The notes under the pieces: generated by a model
Database searches by the model: none
What the model was told of the DNA's origin: nothing
What the model saw: only the letters and a program-made list of their open reading frames with translations
Assembly: GCF_019740335.1 (NCBI RefSeq)
Contig: NZ_JAHXZS010000003.1
Coordinates: 124,001-188,000 of the forward strand
DNA length: 64,000 bases
Direction of reading: 5' to 3'
Source: Alteraquisediminimonas sediminicola
Lineage (GTDB): Bacteria > Pseudomonadota > Alphaproteobacteria > Sphingomonadales > Sphingomonadaceae
Program-made: the position numbers and the translations under genes
In this document: positions 27,896 to 37,003 of the stretch, piece after piece
Position numbering within the stretch: position 1 is the first letter of the stretch
Layout of the letters: each line of letters opens with the position of its first letter

Positions 27896-28848
27896 GATAC
27901 CGCTCCCGAAATCGCCAGCAGCGCCATGACGCTCGCCGCCAGCATCATCGCACGACGATAGAGGATCAGGCCAAGATCAATGTCCACCGCGCCGGGATCC
28001 CTTGCCTCGCCATTGAGCCATGGTTCATCCGATACCTTGTCCGCATAGATTCGCGGCCCCGACAGGCGAATGTCCAGCGCCCCGGCAAAGGCCGATTCCG
28101 GCCAGCCCGCATTGGGCGAACGATGCTGCCCCGCATCGCGCCACATCACCGACAGGGCGCGGGCAGGACGGGTGGATACCAGCGCGAACAACAGCCCCGT
28201 CAACCGCGCCGGGACGATATTCGCCAGATCGTCAATCCGCGCTGCCGCCCAGCCAAAAGCGCCATAGCGGGCGGTGCGATAGCCGATCATCGAATCCATC
28301 GTGTTGATCGCCTTGTACGCGGCAATGCCGGGTAGGCCGAATATGATCCCCCAGAACAATGGCGCGATGATGCCGTCCGACGTGTTTTCGGCGAGGCTTT
28401 CGGCGGCAGCGCGGGCAATGCCCGCCGCATCGAGTTGACTGGGATCGCGTCCGACGATCATCGCAACGGCATAACGCGCCTCTGCCATATCGCCCCGGCC
28501 AAGCGGTTTGGCCACATTGGCCACATGTGCATGCATCGACCGTACCGCCAGCAACGGCCAAACCAATATCCCGGTCATTACTACCTTGAACCAGCCCCCT
28601 GTCAAAGCCTGTGACAGCGCAAGGCCAACGCCCGCCGCCAACGCAATAATAGCAAGCGCCAGCAGCAGGCCCGCAATGCGCCTGACCGCAAATGAGGCGC
28701 CTTCCCGGTTCAGGCTGCGGTCGCCCAGCGCGATGAGCGCGCCAAGCCAGCCGACCGGATGACCGATCAAGGCGTGAAGGCGGCGCGGCCAGCCCAGCAG
28801 CGCATCCAGCGCCATTGCAAGAAGCATCGCCGCCAGATGCGCCGTCAT
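27892..28848 (-). CDS. cbiB: adenosylcobinamide-phosphate synthase (CbiB; P. denitrificans CobD)
   Basis: A 318-residue membrane protein that links the aminopropanol phosphate to adenosylcobyric acid. Marks are ALLGWPRRLHALIGHPVGWLG, AAESLAENTSDGIIAPLFW and AINTMDSMIGYRT. It has several hydrophobic helices. Its ATG shares one base with the stop of the upstream phosphatase gene (TGATG). Confidence 0.93.
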   Translation of the reverse strand: MTAHLAAMLLAMALDALLGWPRRLHALIGHPVGWLGALIALGDRSLNREGASFAVRRIAGLLLALAIIALAAGVGLALSQALTGGWFKVVMTGILVWPLLAVRSMHAHVANVAKPLGRGDMAEARYAVAMIVGRDPSQLDAAGIARAAAESLAENTSDGIIAPLFWGIIFGLPGIAAYKAINTMDSMIGYRTARYGAFGWAAARIDDLANIVPARLTGLLFALVSTRPARALSVMWRDAGQHRSPNAGWPESAFAGALDIRLSGPRIYADKVSDEPWLNGEARDPGAVDIDLGLILYRRAMMLAASVMALLAISGAVS

Positions 28849-29432
28849 CACGCGCCCCCCGCGGATGAGGCGGTCCAGTTCACCCCGCCGATGGACCAAC
28901 CGCTGTCCGCGACATGCGTCAGCTTTGTCAACGACAAGGGCGCGATTTCGAACCCCATCACCTTGTCCGCCGCGCCCAACGCCAATGCAAGGGCAGCCCG
29001 CACCGTGCCCGCATGGGCAATGACCGCGATGCGCCCCTTGCGCGCGATCAGGCTTTCCAGCGCAGGCCGCGCACGGGCGCACAGATCGGCAAAGCTCTCC
29101 CCTTGCGGCGGACGCATTTCGACCAATTGCGCAGCGGAAAGCGGGCCAAGGTCGGGAATTTCATCATGGTACAGCCCTTCCCATTGGCCGAAATCCTGTT
29201 CCCACAATCGTTCATCCATTTCCGGTGGCGCCATTTCCGGCCACAGCGCCGCCGCCGTCTGTCTGCAGCGGATTGCAGGGCTGGCGATACAATGATCGAC
29301 CCGGCCCAACCGGGCACAGATGGCGGCAAAGCCCGCCTTGTCGGCACAGTCCGCCGACACATCGCGACGCCCCGCCAGCCGCCCGTCATGGAGCGCATGC
29401 GCGTGCCGGATCATCAGTAATTCGGTCGTCAT
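28848..29432 (-). CDS. histidine phosphatase, probable alpha-ribazole phosphatase
   Basis: A 194-residue phosphoglycerate-mutase-fold protein. The catalytic motif is IRHAHALHDGR (RHA instead of the usual RHG), followed by GQWEG and the second His in VIAHAGTVRAAL. It heads the operon with cbiB, cobD and bluB, all for the nucleotide loop, which supports a role in dephosphorylating alpha-ribazole phosphate or the cobalamin phosphate. Start at the ATG 29432; a TTG four codons upstream is also open. Confidence 0.8.
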   Translation of the reverse strand: MTTELLMIRHAHALHDGRLAGRRDVSADCADKAGFAAICARLGRVDHCIASPAIRCRQTAAALWPEMAPPEMDERLWEQDFGQWEGLYHDEIPDLGPLSAAQLVEMRPPQGESFADLCARARPALESLIARKGRIAVIAHAGTVRAALALALGAADKVMGFEIAPLSLTKLTHVADSGWSIGGVNWTASSAGGA

Positions 29433-29527
29433 CACCTGCACCAATGGCGTCTTTCTTCTCTTGCAGCGAGGGCGCTTTTGGTTTCTTTACCCCGAATGAG
29501 CAAGAGCCACATCGAATCAAGCCGTCA

Positions 29528-30037
29528 ATGAGCCGCATTATTCTGGTGACGGGCGGTGCCCGTTCGGGCAAAAGCGCCATCGCCGAAGGGCGCGCGCTCG
29601 GCTTTTGCGGACGGGCGACATATATCGCGACGGCCGAGGCGCATGACGCGGAAATGGCGCAGCGCATCGCCGATCATCGAGCGCGGCGGGGTGCGGCATG
29701 GATGGATCGCCATGCGCCGATCGATCTGGTCGCCGCACTTGCCGCAACGGATGGACAGGGCCTGCCCCGGCTGGTCGATTGCCTGACCTTGTGGCTGACT
29801 AACCTGATGCTGAACGCACATGACTGGCACGCCGCCGGGTGCGATCTGGCCGATGCGTTAGGCCGACAGGTCGATCCGGTCGTGATCGTGACCAGCGAGG
29901 TGGGCGCAGGCATCGTCCCCGAAAATGCGCTGGCCCGATCATTCCGCGATGCGGCGGGCCTGTTGAACCAATGGGTCGCGGCGGCAGCAGATGAAGTTAT
30001 CCTAGCCGTTGCGGGCTTGCCCCTGAAAGTGAAATGA
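29528..30037 (+). CDS. cobU: adenosylcobinamide kinase / guanylyltransferase (CobU, CobP)
   Basis: The bifunctional enzyme phosphorylates adenosylcobinamide and transfers GMP to it. The 169-residue protein has the P-loop LVTGGARSGKSAIAEG, YIATAEAHDAEM, LVDCLTLWLTNLM and VTSEVGAGIVPEN. It abuts cobT without a gap and is divergent, by 95 bases, from the phosphatase operon. Confidence 0.94.
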   Translation: MSRIILVTGGARSGKSAIAEGRALGFCGRATYIATAEAHDAEMAQRIADHRARRGAAWMDRHAPIDLVAALAATDGQGLPRLVDCLTLWLTNLMLNAHDWHAAGCDLADALGRQVDPVVIVTSEVGAGIVPENALARSFRDAAGLLNQWVAAAADEVILAVAGLPLKVK

Positions 30038-31057
30038 ATGACTGAAACCACCTTTCCCCTTCGCGATCTCGATGCCATCAGTGCGCTGATTGACCGTTTG
30101 CCCTGCGCCGATATCACCGCGACCGACGCCGCAAAGGCGCGTCAGGCCAGCCTGACCAAACCACCCGGTTCGCTGGGTCGGCTGGAAGAGGTGGCGATCT
30201 TCATGGCCGGGTGGCGGGCGACGCCCCGCCCGGTTATCCAACGCGCGCAGGCGTTGATATTCGCGGGTAATCATGGTGTGTGCGCCCAAGGCGTCAGCCC
30301 CTATCCCATGGAAGTGACGGCCCAGATGGTCGCGAATTTCGAAACGGGCGGTGCGGCGATCAACCAATTATGCCGCGCCAGCGGTGCAGAACTTGCGGTC
30401 GTGGCGCTGGATCTCGACCGGCCTACCGCTGATTTCACCCAAGGCCCCGCCATGTCCGATGCCGAATGCCTTGCGGCCATCAATCGCGGTGCGGCGGCGG
30501 TGGATGTCACCGCCGACATCCTTATTCTGGGTGAAATGGGCATCGGCAATTCGACCGTCGCAGCGGCGCTTGCCTTGGCCTTGTTCGGCGGGCCCGCCAA
30601 TCTATGGGTTGGCCCAGGCACCGGCTCCGATGCGGCGGGCATTGCCCATAAGGCGCAGGTCGTCGCAAAAGCCGTGGCGCTGCATCATGATTGTCGCGGG
30701 GCTGCGGTCATGGCCGCGCTCGGCGGGCGGGAACTGGCCGCGATCTGCGGGGCGGTGCTGGCTGCGCGGATGGCCCGAATACCGGTCATTCTCGATGGCT
30801 TTATCTGCACGGCGGCGGCGGCGACGCTGCATGGCATCGATCCGCAATTTCTCGACCATTGCCTGATCGGCCATGCCAGCGCCGAACCCGGCCATCGCCG
30901 GTTGATTGAGGCATTGGGCAAGCGCGCGGTCTTGGAATTCAATATGCGGCTGGGCGAAGGCTCCGGGGCGGCGCTTGCTCTCGGCATCGTCAGGGCGGCG
31001 CTGGAATGCCATAACGGCATGGCGACCTTTAACGAAGCCGGGGTCGCGACTGCGTGA
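30038..31057 (+). CDS. cobT: nicotinate-nucleotide:dimethylbenzimidazole phosphoribosyltransferase CobT
   Basis: CobT activates dimethylbenzimidazole to alpha-ribazole phosphate. The 339-residue protein has KPPGSLGRLEE, FAGNHGVCAQGVS, ILGEMGIGNSTVAAAL and MRLGEGSGAALAL (the catalytic Glu region). It is unrelated to the cobaltochelatase CobT of Pseudomonas naming. Its stop overlaps the GTG of cobS (GTGA). Confidence 0.95.
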   Translation: MTETTFPLRDLDAISALIDRLPCADITATDAAKARQASLTKPPGSLGRLEEVAIFMAGWRATPRPVIQRAQALIFAGNHGVCAQGVSPYPMEVTAQMVANFETGGAAINQLCRASGAELAVVALDLDRPTADFTQGPAMSDAECLAAINRGAAAVDVTADILILGEMGIGNSTVAAALALALFGGPANLWVGPGTGSDAAGIAHKAQVVAKAVALHHDCRGAAVMAALGGRELAAICGAVLAARMARIPVILDGFICTAAAATLHGIDPQFLDHCLIGHASAEPGHRRLIEALGKRAVLEFNMRLGEGSGAALALGIVRAALECHNGMATFNEAGVATA

Positions 31058-31869
31058 ACGATCCGCGCCACGTCCTTATTATCTGGCTGCGTGCGCGGTG
31101 GAGCGAGGCACAGATTGCATTAATGTTGTTGACCCGATTACCCGCGGGACGATTGACTGGGCAGGCCCCTGCGCTTGCAGATGGGACATGGGCATTTCCG
31201 CTTGTTGGTCTGGTCGTGGGCCTGATCGGCGCGATCACATTCGCGATTGCCAATGCGATCGGTCTGGCCATACCCATTGCGGTCGGACTCGCGTTGGCGA
31301 TGGGCGTGCTGGCGACGGGCGGGCTGCATGAAGATGGACTGGCCGATGTTGCCGATGGCTTCGGCGGCGGACGCGACAAGGCGCACAAGCTCGATATCAT
31401 GCGGGACAGTCGTATTGGCAGCTATGGTACGCTGGCCCTGATTCTGAGCATGGGTTTGCGCTGGACGGCGCAGGTGGAAATCGCTCAAGCCAATACGCGC
31501 ACCGCGATATGGGCGATGATCGCAATTGCCGTTGCAAGCCGCGCCGGCCTTGCGCCCGCGCTCCTGCTGATGCCGACGGCGCGCCCGGACGGGCTTGGCC
31601 GAGCCGCTGCCACCAACGGTGCGCTGCGCCCCGCGCTTGCCATTATCATCGCCCTCATTGCCGTTGGCTGGATGATCGGACCAGTATGCGCGCTCGTGCT
31701 AGGCCTGCTGCTGGCCGCAGTAAACCTGCTGTTCGGGCGGCTTTCCATGCGGAAAATCGGTGGGCAGACGGGCGATGTGCTGGGTGCCATGCAGCAATTG
31801 GGCGACCTTGCCGCATGGGCTTTCATGGGGATCTGGGTGGTCATCGCAGGACGTTTCACCCTCGGCTAG
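31054..31869 (+). CDS. cobS: adenosylcobinamide-GDP ribazoletransferase CobS (CobV)
   Basis: This membrane enzyme joins alpha-ribazole (phosphate) to adenosylcobinamide-GDP, the last assembly step. The 271-residue protein has several helices, the signature LHEDGLADVADGFGGGRDK and IMRDSRIGSYGTLALIL. The GTG start is coupled to cobT. It is the last gene of the cobalamin cluster. Confidence 0.94.
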   Translation: MNDPRHVLIIWLRARWSEAQIALMLLTRLPAGRLTGQAPALADGTWAFPLVGLVVGLIGAITFAIANAIGLAIPIAVGLALAMGVLATGGLHEDGLADVADGFGGGRDKAHKLDIMRDSRIGSYGTLALILSMGLRWTAQVEIAQANTRTAIWAMIAIAVASRAGLAPALLLMPTARPDGLGRAAATNGALRPALAIIIALIAVGWMIGPVCALVLGLLLAAVNLLFGRLSMRKIGGQTGDVLGAMQQLGDLAAWAFMGIWVVIAGRFTLG

Positions 31870-31965
31870 AACGATCTCGACCGCACTGTCAAACCAAACT
31901 GGCAATACAACCGGACATAATCTGACAAGCCTTTGGAGTTGTCTGCGCAACATAGCAGATGGTCT

Positions 31966-32118
31966 GATAGGGATATCAGCAGATCAGCGGATAGCCATCA
32001 GGGCCAGAGATAATCCCCACACCAAAAAGGCCTGGGGCATGGCCCTACCCGATACCGTCATCATGCCAAATATCATCCTTGATCGTACAGCGCCGTCCAG
32101 ACAAGACACTTCCATCCA
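31966..32118. repeat. diverged direct repeat, copy A
   Basis: The stretch starting near GGATAGCCATCAGGGCCAG and running through CCCCACACCAAAAAGGCC, CCAAATATCATCCTTGA and GTCCAGACA is matched in the same orientation at 36728-36862 at clearly recognisable but imperfect identity. It fills most of the gap between cobS and the PepSY gene. No intact gene is seen in it; the minus strand has a short open stretch in both copies (MIFG...TVSG and MIFG...TVSN). Confidence 0.7.
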
Positions 32119-32184
32119 TCTGGCTTTAGTGCTTGGTGATTGTTGATGTGCAAATGCGCGGGTAAATGATTTTCCTGCCCATCA

Positions 32185-33630
32185 TCAGTTGCGAAACAAT
32201 CGTCTCCAGCCGATCATCACGCCACTTGCCGACAGGATCAGTCCCAGTCCGGCCAGCAGCCAGAGCACAATGTCCCAAGCCGGGCGCACTGATCCCAGCC
32301 CTTTGAAATCGAGACAGTGCAATGCATCGAACCACCAGCGATAAGCGCGCCGGATACGGTCCGTTTCCAAGGCAATTTCACCTGTCGCGGGATCGATATA
32401 GACCTGTGTGCGAGAAGGATCATCGAAGGCGAGGCGCAGTACGGGCAGCCTCAGGCTATTGTCATGCGAATAATAATATTCATCCTCGGCACTGATGCGA
32501 TCGGCCCCAACGATGCTATAGGCAGGCAACATCCGTCCCGCGGCACGGATCAAACGCGACTCATCCAAATGAACGGGGGCGAGTTGCGCGGCGTCGAGCA
32601 GCACCCGACGCCCGTGTGGGCCACGTAGATCCAGTATCGTGCGGCCATCGGCGCGGCGCAACCGCAATTCTGTTATCCCGCGCGCCGATGGAACCTCGGC
32701 TAGCCGAGCCAGATCAAAGGCTCTTCTGGGCGCCACACCGCCAGCAAAGGCACTATAGGCTGCATCGGGTAATCCAGGGCTGGCAAACCAGCGGTTAGGA
32801 TCAACCGAAAGCCATCCGCTGACAATCCAGGTGATAAGCGTGATACCGCCCAGCAGCCCTGCTAAGTGATGCCATTTAGCCCAGCCGCAATAGGGTGTGA
32901 GTCGGCCCCGCGCATAACGACGAAGCAGACGGACACGCAAGATACCAATCCACATACCTGTGACGGCGCCGACGATAGCAATCCCACTCGTCCACAGGAT
33001 CACTTGTCGCCAGAGCGGCCGATCCTTGCGTAGAATAGTGAGATATAACCAGTGCGGGATGGCACCGACCCAGTTCCATCCTCGTTCACGGCGGGTTGTA
33101 TCCAGCACCACCTCACCCGTTGCAGTTGCTACATAGAGTCGTGTGCCGTCGGCATCATCAAGATCGACCTGCCATAGCGGACGATATTGATCATACCGCC
33201 CCGCCACCGTCCATTGATCACGTTCGATCTGCCGCCACTGCCCCGCTGCCGTGCTGCGTGCAAACCGCTTCGCCAGAGACGCTGCCTCATCGCCGGATAC
33301 AGGTGCTACCGTCTTGGCAGTTCCAGCGCACAGGTCCGGGCCGTGCCCACCCATCCGCCACACGGGCCTCCCCGCCATCATTGTCAGCCTGGGGATGGTG
33401 AGCGGCAGGGCATCGACCGTTCCTGCCGGAACCACGCCCACGCGCGCCCAGTCGATCGGTTCCTGTCCGACCAACCGCTCGGTTTCCGTCAGGTCTGGAA
33501 ATGGCACATAAGCCATCACCAGACCTGAAGCGAACCACATCGCAAACAGCAGGCAGGTTATGATGCCGATCCAGCGGTGGACCAGATAGAGCCACCGCCG
33601 GGCGGTATGCGCAGCCTTAGAAGCGGACAC
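32185..33630 (-). CDS. PepSY-domain membrane protein
   Basis: A 481-residue protein with about four helices: a first pair (LYLVHRWIGIITCLLFAMWF), two in the middle (about residues 210-235 and 260-280) and one near the C-terminus. It has PepSY-type segments (RTQVYIDPATGEIALETD and TRLYVATATGEVVLDTT) that follow each periplasmic loop. Conserved His residues (VHRW, IPHW, WHHLAG, ALHCLDF) resemble the heme sites of PepSY_TM reductases. GTG at 33630 overlaps the TonB receptor stop by 14 bases; an ATG at 33678 is also open. It is cotranscribed with the receptor behind a cobalamin riboswitch. Related proteins beside TonB receptors are thought to reduce imported metal complexes; here the cargo may be a corrinoid or cobalt complex. 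Confidence 0.85.
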   Translation of the reverse strand: MSASKAAHTARRWLYLVHRWIGIITCLLFAMWFASGLVMAYVPFPDLTETERLVGQEPIDWARVGVVPAGTVDALPLTIPRLTMMAGRPVWRMGGHGPDLCAGTAKTVAPVSGDEAASLAKRFARSTAAGQWRQIERDQWTVAGRYDQYRPLWQVDLDDADGTRLYVATATGEVVLDTTRRERGWNWVGAIPHWLYLTILRKDRPLWRQVILWTSGIAIVGAVTGMWIGILRVRLLRRYARGRLTPYCGWAKWHHLAGLLGGITLITWIVSGWLSVDPNRWFASPGLPDAAYSAFAGGVAPRRAFDLARLAEVPSARGITELRLRRADGRTILDLRGPHGRRVLLDAAQLAPVHLDESRLIRAAGRMLPAYSIVGADRISAEDEYYYSHDNSLRLPVLRLAFDDPSRTQVYIDPATGEIALETDRIRRAYRWWFDALHCLDFKGLGSVRPAWDIVLWLLAGLGLILSASGVMIGWRRLFRN

Positions 33631-35767
33631 TGGCCGACACGTCCGCCGAACGAGGGCGTCCGAGCAGCCATTGCTCATCGTTGTAAGTGGTAGTGGCGTA
33701 GTCCTTATCGAAGAGATTGTAGATGCGGGCGTTCAACGCGATATTGTCGGTCACTGCATAGGACACGCCTGCGTCCACGACGGCGTATGCTGGCACCCTG
33801 AAGTTGTTGGCATTGTCCGAATAGGTCATGCCAACATAGCGCAGACCTGCACGCGTCTGGAGCCGATCGGTCACTGCGTAGCGTAACCAGAGATTAGCCG
33901 TCGTCTCGGGCACATTGGGTGGGGTCTTGCCCTTGAACGAGATAGCGCCGTTCTGAAACTCGTCGAACCGGGCGGCAAGGATGGTGCCGTTGGCGTCGAT
34001 CCCGAAGCCTCCTGCCAGATCGAGCGTTAACGAGGCCTCCAGCCCCTTGGCTGACCGCTGGCCGACCTGATCCTGCACCGGTGGAAGGCTCCCGGGAACG
34101 GTCGCGAGCAAGTTCTTCTTGACGATTCTGTACGCCGCGACCGTCGCCGAACCCCGTCCGTCAAGGAAGCTGTATTTCGCCCCGACTTCAAGCTGATCGC
34201 CCGTGGTGCTCTTGAACGCCGCTTGGCCGATAGAGAAGGTGATCAGCGACCCTAGGGGATCAACGGCGGTTGCATATTGGCCGTAGATCGAGAAGGTCGG
34301 GATTGGTTGATAGACTGCACCTACCCGCCAGGTGGTGTTGTGCAAGGTCTTGTCGAGCCGCAGTGTTTCGGTCGCCACGCCTACCGCATTGTAGCTGTTG
34401 ACGTAGCGCTTGACGTTCGCGTGATCAAAATTGATTCCTGCTGTCACAGAGAATTGTTCAGTGAGGGTCAGGCGATCCTCGGCGAAGAAGGAATATTGGC
34501 GCGTACGGCTGCGATGCTGCGGTCGCACGCCGAATGTGTTGTAATAGAGGCCTGGGTCGAAGCTGAACGGGTTGACTGGCTCGGAGAAGCCCGGCGGTGC
34601 CGCGTCTGAATCGAAGTCGTTGGAATGCCGGAACTTGATAGCATTGACATCGAAACCGACCAAAAGCGTGTTCTTCACGCCACCCCATTGGCTACGAAAC
34701 GTGACATCGCCCTGATTGCCGATCTGGGTCTGATCATGATCAATTCCGAAGAAATCGAAGCGGTCGATCAAGCCCGTGGTGCCGTTCCAGAAATAGCTTT
34801 CCAGATTGCGCCATTTACGGTCGGTGGTCAGGCGGTAGGTCGTGTTGCGGACGCTGATATTGGCGCTCGGCGTCCACTCGATCCTAGCAGTCGTGCGGTT
34901 ATCGTTGAAATGCATCAGCGCGTCTGTGACATTGTAGTTGCGATGCCGGTTGTTATCATCGAGCTGACCATTGATCAGCGGGGTTCCGAAATAGAGCATC
35001 GGGTACTGGTCGCTATAATCATCGGACAGAGTGAGGGTAAGGGTATCACTCGGCCGAAATTGGAGCGATCCGGAAATCGCCAGGCCTTTCGAATCCCCGC
35101 GATCGACCCAACCGTCCGACTGCGTACGGCTGATGTCAAAGCGATAGGCGATGAAGTCATTGACCGGGCCACCTACACCGGCGCCGATGCGCCAGCTATT
35201 TTGCGAACCATATCCAGCTTCAGCCTGCAACTCTGTGCGTCCGGTGTTGGGCTTTTTCGATATGACGTTGACGGCACCGCCGATCGCACCTTGACCATAA
35301 AGCACCGAGGCCGGGCCGCGCAGCACCTCGATCCGATCGACCGTCCAGGGATCGGTCGGGAAAGTGACCGTACCAGCACCCGGATAAAGGCGGACACCAT
35401 CATAGAGCTGCATGATCGAACCAGGGCCACTAAACCCGCGCGCGGACAGCCCGGTACCACCATTGCCCGGATTGGCGACCGAACTGATTCCGGTTGCGCG
35501 CGTCACCGCATCGACGATCGAAAGGTCGCCACGCTCGCGGATTACATCACCGGACAATATCTCTACACTTGCAGGCGTTTCGAGTGGTGTCAGCCCCAGA
35601 CGGCTGCCTGCCGATGTCTGTGCTGTAAGGGTGTCGGCCGCGTTGGCCAAGACGACGATATCACGATTCTCACCGCCATCAGATTCATTTGCCCAAGCAG
35701 TCAAAGGTGCAAAAACATAAACGCTGACAGCGGTCGAAATGAGATATTTTGAGAATGCGTATTTCAT
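33617..35767 (-). CDS. TonB-dependent receptor under cobalamin riboswitch
   Basis: A 716-residue outer-membrane receptor with signal peptide (MKYAFSKYLISTAVSVYVFA), a plug domain (ETPASVEILSGDVIRERG, LSARGFSGPG, DRIEVLRGPASVLYGQGA, GGAVNVISKKP) and a 22-strand-type barrel ending in SASVRF. By sequence it belongs to the siderophore-receptor branch rather than the classical BtuB branch. The leader region between 35767 and about 36165 carries a cobalamin riboswitch, so its expression should fall when B12 is plentiful. The likely cargo is therefore a corrinoid or a cobalt complex; iron siderophores are the alternative that the family would suggest. Confidence 0.9.
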   Translation of the reverse strand: MKYAFSKYLISTAVSVYVFAPLTAWANESDGGENRDIVVLANAADTLTAQTSAGSRLGLTPLETPASVEILSGDVIRERGDLSIVDAVTRATGISSVANPGNGGTGLSARGFSGPGSIMQLYDGVRLYPGAGTVTFPTDPWTVDRIEVLRGPASVLYGQGAIGGAVNVISKKPNTGRTELQAEAGYGSQNSWRIGAGVGGPVNDFIAYRFDISRTQSDGWVDRGDSKGLAISGSLQFRPSDTLTLTLSDDYSDQYPMLYFGTPLINGQLDDNNRHRNYNVTDALMHFNDNRTTARIEWTPSANISVRNTTYRLTTDRKWRNLESYFWNGTTGLIDRFDFFGIDHDQTQIGNQGDVTFRSQWGGVKNTLLVGFDVNAIKFRHSNDFDSDAAPPGFSEPVNPFSFDPGLYYNTFGVRPQHRSRTRQYSFFAEDRLTLTEQFSVTAGINFDHANVKRYVNSYNAVGVATETLRLDKTLHNTTWRVGAVYQPIPTFSIYGQYATAVDPLGSLITFSIGQAAFKSTTGDQLEVGAKYSFLDGRGSATVAAYRIVKKNLLATVPGSLPPVQDQVGQRSAKGLEASLTLDLAGGFGIDANGTILAARFDEFQNGAISFKGKTPPNVPETTANLWLRYAVTDRLQTRAGLRYVGMTYSDNANNFRVPAYAVVDAGVSYAVTDNIALNARIYNLFDKDYATTTYNDEQWLLGRPRSADVSASVRF

Positions 35768-35944
35768 TGTGCGCTCCGTTCAAAGGTTGAACGGCAGTCT
35801 GGAGGATTCGCAAAACCTGTCTGGCAGGATGTCGCACACGACAAACCGGCCAGACAAACGCACAAAGTGCCCCTGCCACCGTTTGTCGCCTGAAACGGAA
35901 ATCCGCGCACCGATCACCCCCTGGACCAATGCACAAGCGACACG

Positions 35945-36165
35945 CAGAGGCCGGTTTCCTGGCTCACAGGTCAACACGATGGCACACTAGCCTTCCCGGA
36001 AGGTCAGCAAGACCTCCCAGTGGCTGCGGTCCTTTGACAAGAACCACAACGTGTACCGCGCTCACTGCTTACAGTTGCAGGGACAGCCGCAGCATTGGAT
36101 AGAAAATGTCCATCCGCACTGCGTTCCCGATTAAGTCCGTAAAGGACACCAACGCGATGGGTGCT
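35945..36165 (-). ncRNA. cobalamin riboswitch upstream of the TonB receptor
   Basis: Minus strand: GTTGGTGTCC, AATCGGGAACGCAGTGCGG, GGCTGTCCCTGCAACTGTAA, GCCACTGGGAGG, TCCGGGAAGGCTAG, and the B12 box GAGCCAGGAAACCGGCCT (about 35948-35965). This is the ordered AdoCbl core. The gap from the box to the receptor ATG is about 180 bases and likely holds the expression platform. Confidence 0.93.
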
Positions 36166-36360
36166 AAATATGCAGCAAACTAGTGCAATGCAACATCAAA
36201 TCCAGGGCGTTCTAATGATTAGAGCAAGTCAACTCCTACAGGCGCCATTTCCGATTGAAGGAAAGAGGCGTGCGGGACAGCGGAGCAAAGTCGATATTGC
36301 AGGCGCTGAGTAGCGGGCAACGCAACGCATGCACTATGTGATCGAACGCGCCTTTGCCCA

Positions 36361-36718
36361 AAAGTGAAGGCGTTCATGAAGCCACAGAAGAACGATACTG
36401 CTGCCGCGGAAGCGGGTGCAGCGTCTTAACATGCGCTTTGTGGCAGTGTAGAGCGAGGAATAGCAGGCTTTGGCCCTGGTGTTCCGAATCCGTGACCTGT
36501 TCGTGCGCCAGCGTACGCAGCAGATTAATTCCATCCGTAGTTTTACCTAGCCGAATATGGTTGTATTGCTCCTTAGGGACCGTCGCATTTGGTCATGCTC
36601 GGTGATCTTCTGGAAGGCGAAGGTGGAGCCTCATTGCCGCAAGATTTACGCGCAATGCTTCGGACAATGCTTGATATGGCCGAGGTCCTGTCTGCGCTGC
36701 AAAGCGCGATAGATTGAT
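36361..36718 (+). pseudogene. IS110-family transposase fragment
   Basis: Broken frames read KVKAFMKPQKNDTAAAEAG, then MRFVAV-stop-SEE-stop-QALALVF and RIRDLFVRQRTQQINSIR, then LPQDLRAMLRTMLDMAEVL. This is the typical DEDD-transposase order of IS110 elements (PQKNDxxDAE, MRFVxxKSEEQQ, RxRDLLxRQRTQ). At least three stop codons and two frameshifts are present, and both ends of the gene are missing. It touches copy B of the direct repeat on its right. Confidence 0.8.
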
Positions 36719-36727
36719 AGGGGTCAG

Positions 36728-36862
36728 TAGATTAACGGATAACTATCAGGGCCAGTCGATATTCCCCACACCAAAAGGCCGGAGAAATGACCACATTCGA
36801 TACTGTCGCTAATCCAAATATCATTCTTGACGCAGGGCGCCATCCAGACATGACACCTCCAT
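36728..36862. repeat. diverged direct repeat, copy B
   Basis: It aligns, same orientation, with 31983-32118: GGATAACTATCAGGGCCAG, CCCCACACCAAAAGGCC, CCAAATATCATTCTTGA and CATCCAGACATGACAC. The two copies bracket the riboswitch-TonB-PepSY block. It directly follows the IS110 relic. Confidence 0.7.
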
Positions 36863-37003
36863 GCGGCGCACCCTGCTGAACTAGTCGAAGGGTGTAGCAG
36901 GGATGCAAGACCTGATTGCCCAATTTTTGCTGGCCGTTGCTGAAACCCGGCCATGGCCGGCGCGGGAATTGACATTAGTCAATCGCGAGCCGAAAGAAGT
37001 CAC

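Noticed and set aside
34625-35752. 375-codon plus-strand frame inside the TonB receptor
   Set aside because: Antisense shadow of the receptor; no RBS and no recognisable fold.
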